NCBI GenBank assembly: GCA_964422195.1
Contig: CAYRAF010000046.1
Location: 1 to 5,143 of the forward strand
Source: CALVUP01 sp964422195
GTDB lineage: Bacteria > Bacillota_I > Bacilli_A > RF39 > UBA660
Reading direction: 5' to 3'
Length of the DNA: 5,143 nt
This document shows, one piece after another, positions 1 through 5,143 of this stretch; the stretch's first letter is position 1; each line of letters begins with the position of its first letter. The notes under the pieces are model-generated. The model ran no database searches, had not been told where the DNA came from, and worked only from the letters and a program-made list of their open reading frames with translations. The position numbers and the translations under genes are program-made.

Positions 1-181
1 TATTAGTGATTGCTTGTCTTTTAGCAGCATCACCTACTATTCTTTCATCTTTTTTAAATGCTACTACAGATGGAGTTGTTCTAGATCCTTCTGGATTTGG
101 AATAACCTTTGGTTCTCCACCTTCTAATACTGCACAACAACTATTAGTTGTACCTAAATCAATACCTATTATTTTTCCCAT
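1..181 (-). CDS. dnaK: Molecular chaperone DnaK (Hsp70), N-terminal fragment
   Basis: This is the first 60 codons of DnaK, the cytosolic ATP-dependent Hsp70 chaperone that binds exposed hydrophobic peptides and cycles with DnaJ and GrpE. The gene runs off the left edge of the window. The protein begins MGKIIGIDLGTTNSC, which contains the phosphate-1 loop of the actin-like ATPase domain (IDLGTTNS, residues 7-14). It continues with the family-typical GGEPKVIPNPEG and RTTPSVVAF stretches and ends within AKRQAIT. The ATG at 181 follows an AAAGGAGAG ribosome binding site (about 190-198, minus strand). It lies 15 bp after the grpE stop, so it is the third gene of the hrcA operon, with no promoter visible in the gap. 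Two adjacent cysteines (C15, C16) occupy the position where Bacillus DnaK has Cys-Val. Identification is secure; only the start is visible. Confidence 0.97.
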   Translation of the reverse strand, partial: MGKIIGIDLGTTNSCCAVLEGGEPKVIPNPEGSRTTPSVVAFKKDERIVGDAAKRQAITN

Positions 182-196
182 AATTCATCTCTCCTT

Positions 197-754
197 TTAA
201 TCTAATTTATTTACTTTAACGGATGTTGGTCTAATTACCCTATCCTTTAATTTATAACCTTTTAATAATACATCAAGAACTATATTATTTTCTTTTGTTT
301 CATCTTTATCAACCATTAGTGCTTGATGTAAAGCAGGATCAAATTCTTTATTTAAAGCTTCTATTTCTTCAACTCCAAAACGAGTTAGTGTATCTTTAAG
401 TGAAGCATAAATCATTTTAAATCCAACTAAGAATTTAGACAATTCATCATTTAAATTATTATCATCTAAATTTAAAGCTCTTTCAAAGTTATCAAGAACC
501 CCAATTATTTCAAGTATTATATCTTGATTAGCATACTTTAACATATTTGCAGTTTCTTCTTCTTTTCTTTTCCTAAAATTAATCATTTCTGCTTGAGCCA
601 TCATCATTTTGTCTTTAGATTCTTGTGCTTCTTTCTTTAATGCTTCGATTAAATTAAGAGCTTCTTCTAATTCTTTTTTTTCTTTTTTTACCTCTTTTTT
701 CAATTCTTTTTGTTCTTTCTTGATTTCTTTTTCTTCTTCCTTATTCACTATCAT
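197..754 (-). CDS. grpE: Nucleotide exchange factor GrpE
   Basis: GrpE is the homodimeric cytosolic cofactor that releases ADP from DnaK. Residues about 4-65 are almost all Lys/Glu with heptad-like spacing, as expected for the long dimerising coiled coil. The family segment AEMINFRKRKEEE follows, then LDNFERAL in the helical bundle. The C-terminal beta domain that contacts DnaK is seen as FGVEEIEA, EFDPALHQALM and KGYKLKDRVIRPTSVKV. The length of about 185 aa is normal. The start is ambiguous: the hrcA end carries GTG (757), ATG (754) and GTG (748) in one frame. AGGAAG at 757-762 is only 2 nt from the ATG but 8 nt from GTG 748, so initiation at 748 is quite possible. The ATG is given as the conventional choice. 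The gene overlaps the hrcA 3' end by 14 bp, implying translational coupling, and dnaK follows after 15 bp. Confidence 0.96.
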   Translation of the reverse strand: MIVNKEEEKEIKKEQKELKKEVKKEKKELEEALNLIEALKKEAQESKDKMMMAQAEMINFRKRKEEETANMLKYANQDIILEIIGVLDNFERALNLDDNNLNDELSKFLVGFKMIYASLKDTLTRFGVEEIEALNKEFDPALHQALMVDKDETKENNIVLDVLLKGYKLKDRVIRPTSVKVNKLD

Positions 755-1736
755 CACTTCCTATCTGACTCTTTATATATTCAAGCAAGGCAACTACTTT
801 ATCATATTCCATTCTTTTTGGTCCTACTATAGCAATAGTTCCTTCTTCATATGGTGTTTTATAATTAGTTTTAATAACTGTAGTATCTTCGTCAAAATTA
901 TTTTCTTTGCCAATATAAATATTTATGTCATTACCTTCTTCTTTAATATTATCAATGATATTTTTATCATCTAACTTATTAAAAATATCTCGTATCTTGT
1001 CAATAGATGCGAATTCTGGTTGAGAAAGTAATTTATTCTTACCAACTACATTAATACTTTGATTTGAAAAATCTTGAAATACATCATAAAATGCTTGATA
1101 TATTCTTTCATGTTGTGAAACATATTTGGCAATTATTGGTTTGACTTCAAATTCTAACTTTTTAGACACTTCATCAATAGGTGTTCCTATAATGATGTTA
1201 TTAATTAAATTAACAGTTTTTTCTATTTCTTTTAAGCTAACTCCCTCTAAAGCAATATTCTTATGTTCTACATGGCCTTTATCAGTAATAACAATTGCTA
1301 CTAGTTCTTTATCACTTAATGGTACTATACTTATTTGTTTTAATATATTATCATGTGAAGTTTTTCCTAATGAAATAGTTGTACAATTAGTAATATCTGA
1401 TATTATTTGTAAGCTCTTAGTTATAGAATCAGATAATTCTAGTTGAGCATTGTTAAATACTACTTGCAAGTTAAGCATATCTTCTCCACTCATTTTTTTA
1501 GGTTCCATTAAATAATCAACATAATATCTGTAACCTTTTTCTGAGGGAACTCTACCACTAGAAGTATGAGTTTTTTCTAAAAGCCCTAAATCTTCTAAAG
1601 TAGCCATTTCACTACGTATAGTAGCACTGGAACACTTTAGTTCACTACTTAAATGCTTTGAACCAACTGGTCGTGCTTCTTTTATATATTCAGAGATAAT
1701 TAACTTTAAGATTTTGCTCTGTCTTTCTGTTAACAT
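741..1736 (-). CDS. hrcA: Heat-inducible transcription repressor HrcA
   Basis: HrcA binds CIRCE operators and represses class I heat-shock genes; its folding state depends on the GroE chaperonin in studied Firmicutes. The product is 331 aa, normal for the family. Residues 1-75 form the winged helix-turn-helix DNA-binding domain, with the recognition region SSATIRSEMATLEDLGLL (36-53) and the wing HTSSGRVPSEKGYRYYVD (57-74). The middle part is the less conserved dimerisation/GAF-like region. The C-terminus carries the diagnostic GTIAIVGPKRMEYDKVV segment, with GPKRMEY at 305-311. The ATG at 1736 is preferred over an in-frame GTG at 1742, because AGGAGG (1742-1747) sits 5 nt before the ATG and would overlap the GTG. 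The gene heads the hrcA-grpE-dnaK operon and has CIRCE-like sites directly upstream, so it is very likely autoregulated. Confidence 0.98.
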   Translation of the reverse strand: MLTERQSKILKLIISEYIKEARPVGSKHLSSELKCSSATIRSEMATLEDLGLLEKTHTSSGRVPSEKGYRYYVDYLMEPKKMSGEDMLNLQVVFNNAQLELSDSITKSLQIISDITNCTTISLGKTSHDNILKQISIVPLSDKELVAIVITDKGHVEHKNIALEGVSLKEIEKTVNLINNIIIGTPIDEVSKKLEFEVKPIIAKYVSQHERIYQAFYDVFQDFSNQSINVVGKNKLLSQPEFASIDKIRDIFNKLDDKNIIDNIKEEGNDINIYIGKENNFDEDTTVIKTNYKTPYEEGTIAIVGPKRMEYDKVVALLEYIKSQIGSDDSE

Positions 1737-1741
1737 AAACA

Positions 1742-1747
1742 CCTCCT
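1742..1747 (-). promoter_or_regulatory. hrcA ribosome binding site (decides start)
   Basis: The minus strand reads AGGAGG followed by TGTTT and then ATG. The 5-nt spacing supports ATG at 1736 and rules out the in-frame GTG at 1742, which lies inside the Shine-Dalgarno sequence. The site also touches the proximal CIRCE arm. Confidence 0.85.
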
Positions 1748-1772
1748 AGCACACTTTTATCTCAAGTGCTAA
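1746..1772. promoter_or_regulatory. Proximal CIRCE-like HrcA operator (9-9-9)
   Basis: On the plus strand this reads CTAGCACAC, a 9-base spacer, then AAGTGCTAA. Against the CIRCE consensus TTAGCACTC-N9-GAGTGCTAA the left arm matches 7/9 and the right arm 8/9, with exactly canonical spacing. It lies from around the predicted transcription start to the ribosome binding site of hrcA, the classical CIRCE position in Firmicutes. The degenerate left arm overlaps the Shine-Dalgarno bases, which may explain its divergence. That it binds HrcA is inferred from the match and the context. Confidence 0.7.
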
Positions 1773-1776
1773 TATC

Positions 1777-1805
1777 ATTATAATACTATGATTAGCACTT
1801 GTCAA
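1777..1805 (-). promoter_or_regulatory. Sigma-A promoter of the hrcA operon
   Basis: The minus strand carries a -35 box TTGACA (1800-1805), 17 bases, and a -10 box TATAAT (1777-1782). Both hexamers match the vegetative consensus perfectly. Transcription should start near 1770, giving a leader of about 35 nt before hrcA. The -35 box is embedded in the distal CIRCE-like repeat, and the start point touches the proximal one. This strong promoter is therefore expected to be held down by HrcA. Confidence 0.9.
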
Positions 1806-1819
1806 TATATGAGTGCTAA
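1792..1819. promoter_or_regulatory. Distal CIRCE operator with 10-base spacer
   Basis: On the plus strand this reads TTAGCACTT, then the 10 bases GTCAATATAT, then GAGTGCTAA. The arms match the CIRCE consensus at 17 of 18 positions, but the spacer is one base longer than the usual 9. It overlaps the -35 box of the hrcA promoter, so HrcA bound here would block RNA polymerase. Recognition by HrcA is inferred; whether the extra base lowers affinity cannot be seen from sequence. Confidence 0.8.
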
Positions 1820-1835
1820 TTTTTTTTAAAAAATA

Positions 1836-1860
1836 AAATAAGTATATCAAACACTTATTT
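1836..1860 (-). terminator. Weak AT-rich hairpin at the end of the EEP gene
   Basis: The minus strand reads AAATAAGT, a 9-base loop, then ACTTATTT: a perfect 8-bp stem followed by a T-rich stretch (TTTATTTTTT). It overlaps the last codons and the TGA stop of the EEP gene. Only one G-C pair is present, so termination would be inefficient. Some readthrough into the hrcA promoter region is possible. Confidence 0.4.
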
Positions 1861-2575
1861 CTAATACAATTCCATGGTGATCAGATAAATTGCTACAATC
1901 TATTATTTTTATATTTTTTACTTTAATATTATTAGATATTAATATATGATCTATTTGTTTATCTTTAAATGTCGAACCATTAATATTAACTTCCTTAATA
2001 CCAATTTTATCCATATATTTTAAAAATTTTTTATAATTATTATTAAATGCACTCATATTAAAATCTCCCATAAGAATAATAGGATAATTCTTATACTCTT
2101 CAATAATATTTATTAACTTATTAATCTGAATATTTTTTATTATTTGTGATGATGAAGATAAATGAGTGTTAATAATACATACTTTTTTATGTTCTTCTTC
2201 TATAATTAATATATTTACTAATCTCTTAAAAATTGTTTTATGCTTTATAGATTCCATAATTTTATTAGTACCTGGCAATTTATATTGATTCATATTAATA
2301 ACGTTTTTCGTTGTAATAATATCATTATTCTCGTTATATGGTATAAATTTTAGAAATTTAGAAAATCTATATTTACCATAAAAACTATATTTAGTTAAAT
2401 ATTTTTGTAAGTTTTTTGTAAATCTACTCGTTAATTCTTGAGTTGCAATTACATCAATCCTATTATCATTTATAATTTTACTATATTCTAGCGGTCTATT
2501 GATTTTTTTGGATATACCTCCACAATAACTATTAAAATTATCTTTTATATTAAATGTTGCTATTTTTAAATTCAT
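1847..2575 (-). CDS. Endonuclease/exonuclease/phosphatase (DNase I-like) family protein
   Basis: This 242-aa protein has the metal-binding and catalytic motifs of the EEP superfamily in order: ATFNI with Asn9, ATQEL with Glu47, NTHLSS with Asn136 and His138, the hallmark GDFN (170-173), IDHI (Asp209-His210) and SDHHG with the catalytic Asp232-His233. An active Mg2+-dependent phosphodiesterase or phosphatase fold is therefore expected. The superfamily covers nucleases, lipid phosphatases and sphingomyelinases, so the substrate cannot be named. There is no signal peptide or membrane segment, so it should be cytosolic. The length is near the minimum for a single-domain member. The ATG at 2575 follows AGGTGA, which overlaps the pflA stop; with only 4 bp between the genes they should be co-transcribed and translationally coupled. 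A relation to pyruvate formate-lyase activation is not obvious. Confidence 0.87.
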   Translation of the reverse strand: MNLKIATFNIKDNFNSYCGGISKKINRPLEYSKIINDNRIDVIATQELTSRFTKNLQKYLTKYSFYGKYRFSKFLKFIPYNENNDIITTKNVINMNQYKLPGTNKIMESIKHKTIFKRLVNILIIEEEHKKVCIINTHLSSSSQIIKNIQINKLINIIEEYKNYPIILMGDFNMSAFNNNYKKFLKYMDKIGIKEVNINGSTFKDKQIDHILISNNIKVKNIKIIDCSNLSDHHGIVLEISV

Positions 2576-2579
2576 AATA

Positions 2580-3290
2580 TCACCTATTATTTAATATTTG
2601 TTCTAATTTTTTACACCTATCTATATCCATATCATTAACTTTATCTAATTTATATTTTATACCTAATTTTTTATACTTTTCTAAACCTAGAGTATGATAA
2701 GGAAGTAGTTCTACTTTATCTATATTCTTAAGTGGCTCTATAAATTTTTTTAATTTTAATATATATTCTTCATTATCGTTTATACCAGGAACTATAACTT
2801 GTCTTAACCACATTTTTTTATTTAATTTTTGACATAGATCAATAAATTCCAATGATTCAGTTATTTTCTTACTAGTTATTTCTTTATAATTATTAACATC
2901 TATTCCTTTTATATCCATAATAACTAAATCAGTATATTTTAGTATTTCTTCTTTTAAACCTCTATTATTATTAACTCCAGAGGTATCTATTGTTGTATCA
3001 ATATTATTCTTTTTACATAATTTTAAAACTTCAAGTAAAAACTCAGGTTGATATAAAGGTTCTCCACCAGAAAAAGTAACTCCACCATTTGTACCAAAAT
3101 AATTCTTATATCTAATTATTTTTTCTAAAACTTCACTTGGAGTCATTAAAATATTTTCTTTTTCATTCCATGTTTCTGGATTATGACAAAATATGCATCT
3201 AAGTGGGCATCCTTGTAAAAAAAAGACAATACGTAATCCTGGTCCATCAACAGCACCCATAGTTTCTATAGAATTGATATTACCTTTCAT
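2580..3290 (-). CDS. pflA: Pyruvate formate-lyase activating enzyme (radical SAM)
   Basis: PflA uses S-adenosylmethionine and a [4Fe-4S] cluster to place a glycyl radical on pyruvate formate-lyase, allowing anaerobic cleavage of pyruvate to acetyl-CoA and formate. The 236-aa protein has the radical SAM cysteines C28, C32 and C35 (CPLRCIFC), the SAM-binding GGVTFSGGEPL (69-79), and the PflA-typical IDTSG, VIMDIKGID, RQVIVPGI and VELLPYH segments. There is no extra ferredoxin insert after the CX3CX2C motif. This fits PflA rather than the larger activases of other glycyl radical enzymes, though a different partner cannot be excluded. ATG 3290 follows AAGGAG (3298-3303) at good spacing. It is the first gene of its transcript and is followed by an EEP hydrolase 4 bp later. 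The usual neighbour pflB is not adjacent here. Confidence 0.95.
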   Translation of the reverse strand: MKGNINSIETMGAVDGPGLRIVFFLQGCPLRCIFCHNPETWNEKENILMTPSEVLEKIIRYKNYFGTNGGVTFSGGEPLYQPEFLLEVLKLCKKNNIDTTIDTSGVNNNRGLKEEILKYTDLVIMDIKGIDVNNYKEITSKKITESLEFIDLCQKLNKKMWLRQVIVPGINDNEEYILKLKKFIEPLKNIDKVELLPYHTLGLEKYKKLGIKYKLDKVNDMDIDRCKKLEQILNNR

Positions 3291-3306
3291 TTTTTCACTC
3301 CTTGTA

Positions 3307-3320
3307 TGATAATTTTATCA
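3307..3320. promoter_or_regulatory. Inverted repeat over the pflA -10 box (possible operator)
   Basis: TGATAA, two central bases, then TTATCA form a perfect 6-bp inverted repeat covering the -10 hexamer of the pflA promoter. It resembles an FNR/Crp-type box (TTGAT-N4-ATCAA), but the spacing between ATCA-type arms is 6 instead of 4. No named regulator can be assigned, and in such AT-rich DNA it may be chance. Confidence 0.25.
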
Positions 3321-3340
3321 AATGTAAAAAATATTGTAAA
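3312..3340 (-). promoter_or_regulatory. Predicted promoter of the pflA-EEP unit
   Basis: The minus strand shows TTTACA (3335-3340), 17 bases, then TAAAAT (3312-3317). Each hexamer is one base from the sigma-A consensus. Transcription would begin about 3305, giving a very short leader with AAGGAG near its 5' end. AT-rich surroundings offer other weak matches, such as a TTGTCA with 19-base spacing to TACAAT, so this is the best candidate rather than certain. Confidence 0.6.
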
Positions 3341-3356
3341 TATTTTGTATTTATTA

Positions 3357-3385
3357 TTGACAAATAAAAAATAATAATATATATT
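3357..3385 (+). promoter_or_regulatory. Predicted promoter of the ABC exporter operon
   Basis: TTGACA (3357-3362), exactly 17 bases, then TATATT (3380-3385) gives a near-consensus sigma-A promoter. Transcription should start near 3392, leaving a leader of about 110 nt before the ATPase start. It is divergent from the pflA promoter, with the two -35 boxes 16 bp apart. Confidence 0.75.
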
Positions 3386-3448
3386 TGAGTTACGTTTTGC
3401 AAAGAAAATTTTATATTTTAAATGAACATTATATGTTTAACAACGGGG

Positions 3449-3475
3449 AGTCACATTTAAATATGTGTCTTTTTT
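3449..3475 (+). terminator. Hairpin plus T6 in the ABC operon leader (possible attenuator)
   Basis: AGTCACAT (3449-3456) pairs with ATGTGTCT (3463-3470), with one T-T mismatch, around a 6-base loop. Six T follow (3470-3475, the first also closing the stem). It has the form of a Rho-independent terminator but lies upstream of the ATPase gene and downstream of its promoter, with the ribosome binding site only 10 nt later. It could act as an attenuator. The stem is short and has three G-C pairs, so function is uncertain. Confidence 0.4.
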
Positions 3476-3485
3476 GCGTGCGTGG

Positions 3486-3492
3486 AAGGAGG
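3486..3492 (+). promoter_or_regulatory. Strong ribosome binding site of the ABC ATPase (decides start)
   Basis: AAGGAGG lies 8 nt before ATG 3501. The frame is open upstream to a GTG at 3465, but that codon lies inside the leader hairpin and an extension from it would read through this Shine-Dalgarno sequence. The start is therefore placed at 3501. Confidence 0.88.
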
Positions 3493-3500
3493 TAAAATTA

Positions 3501-4475
3501 ATGATACACGTAGAAAAATTAACAAAAACTTTTAAAGTCCCTATTCGTGAAAGTGGACTCAAAAGTGCTACTAAAGCTTTTATCAGAAGAAAATATAAAA
3601 TAGTTAATGCTGTAGATAATATTTCTTTTGATATTAAAGAAGGAGAAATAGTTGGTTATATTGGTCCTAATGGAGCTGGTAAATCGACTACTATTAAAAT
3701 GCTTTGTGGTATTTTAAAACCTGATAGTGGAAACATAATAATCAATAACATGCATCCTTATAAAGACAGAAAAAAATATGTAAAAAATATTGGTGTAGTC
3801 TTTGGTCAAAGAAGTCAACTATGGTGGGATATTCCTGTTAATGATAGTTTTGATTTATTAAAAGATATTTATTCAATTGATGAGGATGAATATCAAAAGA
3901 CAAAACAAGAACTAATAGAATTATTAAAAATTGAAGAAATAATCAAGATGCCTGTTAGAAAATTAAGTTTAGGTCAAAGAATGAAATGTGAAATAGCTGC
4001 ATCCCTACTCCATAATCCAAAAATACTATTTCTCGATGAACCTACTATTGGACTTGATGCTAGTAGTAAAGAAATAGTAAGAACGTTTATTAAAAAAATA
4101 AACAAAATTAAAAAAGTAACTGTTATTCTTACAACTCATGATATGCAAGATGTTGAAGCCCTAGCTAATAGAATAATCTTAATAGGAAAAGGAAAAAAAC
4201 TATATGATGGTAATTTAGCTAATATAAAAGATAAGTTTAATACTTATAAAATAGTAAAAATTAAAACAAATGAAAATATTGATAAGCTCATAAATAAAAA
4301 TGTTGAATTAATAGAAAAAAATAATCATAATTATGTATTTAAATTAAATACAAAAAAACTAAGTTTAACTGAATTTATTCATAAACTATCAAAATATAAA
4401 ATAGAAGATATCGATGTAGATAATGAACCTATTGACAGTATTATGATAAAACTATATGAGGAATTTAATATATGA
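3501..4475 (+). CDS. ABC-2 type exporter, ATP-binding subunit (COG4586-like)
   Basis: This 324-aa cytosolic ATPase should energise a membrane exporter formed by the downstream permease(s). It has Walker A GPNGAGKST (55-63), Q-loop FGQRSQLWW (Q103 within 101-109), signature LSLGQRM (155-161), Walker B ILFLDEP (175-181), D-loop and switch histidine H213 (TTHDM), all intact. The N-terminal insert between the first beta strand and Walker A (VPIRESGL, then a basic RRKYK stretch) and the GQRSQLWWD motif are typical of the uncharacterised COG4586 group. That group usually sits with two ABC-2 permeases (COG4587, COG3694). Residues about 245-324 form a Lys-rich C-terminal extension seen in exporter ATPases. 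The substrate is unknown. The stop overlaps the permease start by ATGA, indicating coupled translation, and the leader contains a hairpin that may regulate expression. Confidence 0.93.
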   Translation: MIHVEKLTKTFKVPIRESGLKSATKAFIRRKYKIVNAVDNISFDIKEGEIVGYIGPNGAGKSTTIKMLCGILKPDSGNIIINNMHPYKDRKKYVKNIGVVFGQRSQLWWDIPVNDSFDLLKDIYSIDEDEYQKTKQELIELLKIEEIIKMPVRKLSLGQRMKCEIAASLLHNPKILFLDEPTIGLDASSKEIVRTFIKKINKIKKVTVILTTHDMQDVEALANRIILIGKGKKLYDGNLANIKDKFNTYKIVKIKTNENIDKLINKNVELIEKNNHNYVFKLNTKKLSLTEFIHKLSKYKIEDIDVDNEPIDSIMIKLYEEFNI

Positions 4476-5143
4476 AAAAGTATTTAACTTATTTTCGATT
4501 AAGAGTTATTTGTGAACTTCAATATAGAGCTGCGGCACTAGCAGGACTTTCTACTCAGTTCTTCTTTGGCTTTATTCAAGTAATGATATATATGGCTTTC
4601 TATCATCATGCTACTACTGTTCCAATTAACTTAAATCAATTAATAACTTTGGTTTGGTTACAACAAGCTTTCTATTCTGTAATTATATATCGTGATTTGG
4701 ATTATGATTTATTACTTATGATAGAAAATGGAGACATTGCTTATGAATTATGTAGACCTTTTAATTTATATTTTACTTGGTATATAAAAATATTAAGTAA
4801 AAAAATAACTAGAGTATCTATTAGATCACTGCCAGTTATTGTATTAGGTTTATTATTAAAATCTCCTTATAATCTATCGCTACCCTATTCTTTAACATCA
4901 TTTTTACTATTTATATTAACAATTAGTTTAGGAACAATACTAGTCACCTCTATAGTTACTCTAATTCATATAATAACTTTCTTTACTATAAAATCTAATG
5001 GAGTATTAAACATTATTACAACCATTTCAGAATTATTATCAGGATTTATTATTCCTATCCCCTTAATGCCAGAAGTTATGAAAAAATTAATATATTACCT
5101 ACCCTTTAGATATGTTGGTGATTTTCCATTTAGAGTTTATTCA
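4472..5143 (+). CDS. ABC-2 family exporter permease, N-terminal part
   Basis: An open frame of 224 codons starts at ATG 4472 and runs off the right end without a stop. ATGA overlaps the ATPase stop, and GAGGAA (4458-4463) lies 8 nt upstream as ribosome binding site. The product starts MKKYLTYFRLRV and is strongly hydrophobic. Likely membrane segments lie at about residues 21-43, 55-73, 113-130, 140-172 (probably two) and 178-198. A cytoplasmic stretch with ENGDIAYELCRPFNLYFTW (85-103) resembles the conserved loop of ABC-2 permeases that partner COG4586 ATPases (COG4587/PF06182 type). The fragment ends in LPFRYVGDFPFRVYS, a conserved place in that family; about 40 further residues are expected. 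It should form the export channel, probably with a second permease encoded beyond the window. Confidence 0.87.
   Translation, partial: MKKYLTYFRLRVICELQYRAAALAGLSTQFFFGFIQVMIYMAFYHHATTVPINLNQLITLVWLQQAFYSVIIYRDLDYDLLLMIENGDIAYELCRPFNLYFTWYIKILSKKITRVSIRSLPVIVLGLLLKSPYNLSLPYSLTSFLLFILTISLGTILVTSIVTLIHIITFFTIKSNGVLNIITTISELLSGFIIPIPLMPEVMKKLIYYLPFRYVGDFPFRVYS

Noticed and set aside
6..200. Plus-strand open frame opposite dnaK
   Set aside because: The antisense strand encodes the highly conserved DnaK N-terminus; the plus frame has no resemblance to any family.
609..974. Plus-strand open frame rich in Ser, Phe and Ile
   Set aside because: It is antisense to the coiled-coil part of grpE and the end of hrcA, both certain genes. 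Its composition is the reverse-complement echo of Lys/Glu codons, with no family resemblance.
1126..1446. Plus-strand open frame opposite the middle of hrcA
   Set aside because: It lies wholly antisense to a well-conserved gene and has no recognisable domain, so it is a frame shadow.
1822..1834. Run of T followed by run of A as a strong terminator hairpin
   Set aside because: A pure A/T palindrome of this kind leaves no loop and is common by chance in AT-rich spacers. The hairpin at 1836-1860 is the better candidate.
3445..3492. A GGGGAGT motif reminiscent of the yybP-ykoY manganese riboswitch
   Set aside because: Only the short motif is shared. The space to the start codon is too small, and the second conserved loop and four-way pairing are not seen.
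3465..3500. An N-terminal extension of the ABC ATPase from GTG 3465
   Set aside because: It would start inside the leader hairpin and translate through a perfect AAGGAGG that is ideally placed for ATG 3501. The family homology begins right at MIHVEKLTK.
1847..4475. Mycoplasma-type genetic code (TGA as tryptophan)
   Set aside because: Tryptophans are TGG, and TGA sits exactly at the expected ends of the EEP, pflA and ATPase genes, with downstream starts overlapping or abutting two of them.

Overview
The window comes from a strongly AT-rich bacterium with Bacillota-type gene order (hrcA-grpE-dnaK behind CIRCE operators). It uses strong AGGAGG-like ribosome binding sites and the standard bacterial code: tryptophan is TGG, and three genes end in TGA. 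A pyruvate formate-lyase activating enzyme points to an anaerobic or facultatively fermentative lifestyle. A low-GC gut Firmicute (Bacilli/Erysipelotrichia/RF39-like or Clostridia) fits, but the exact lineage cannot be fixed from this sequence.

Left half, minus strand: the class I heat-shock operon is transcribed leftward as hrcA (741-1736), grpE (197-754) and the first 60 codons of dnaK (to 181, running off the window). Its promoter is a perfect TTGACA-17-TATAAT. It is covered by two CIRCE-like operators: a distal one over the -35 box whose spacer is 10 instead of 9 bases, and a more degenerate proximal one with the normal 9-9-9 layout between the start point and the hrcA ribosome binding site. 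HrcA should therefore repress its own synthesis and that of the GrpE and DnaK chaperone proteins.

Middle, minus strand: a two-gene unit, pflA (2580-3290) followed 4 bp later by a DNase I-like endonuclease/exonuclease/phosphatase (EEP) protein (1847-2575). It has its own promoter (TTTACA-17-TAAAAT) and a weak AT-rich hairpin at its end. No pflB lies next to pflA inside the window.

Right part, plus strand: a divergent ABC-2 export operon begins from TTGACA-17-TATATT at 3357-3385. It has a leader of about 110 nt containing a hairpin followed by six T, then an ATPase of the COG4586 type (3501-4475). An ATPase/permease ATGA overlap leads into a permease gene (4472 onward) that runs off the right end.

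No tRNA, rRNA, CRISPR array, transposase or phage gene was seen. The most interesting points are the double CIRCE arrangement, the attenuator-like leader of the ABC operon, and the coupling of pflA to an uncharacterised EEP hydrolase.
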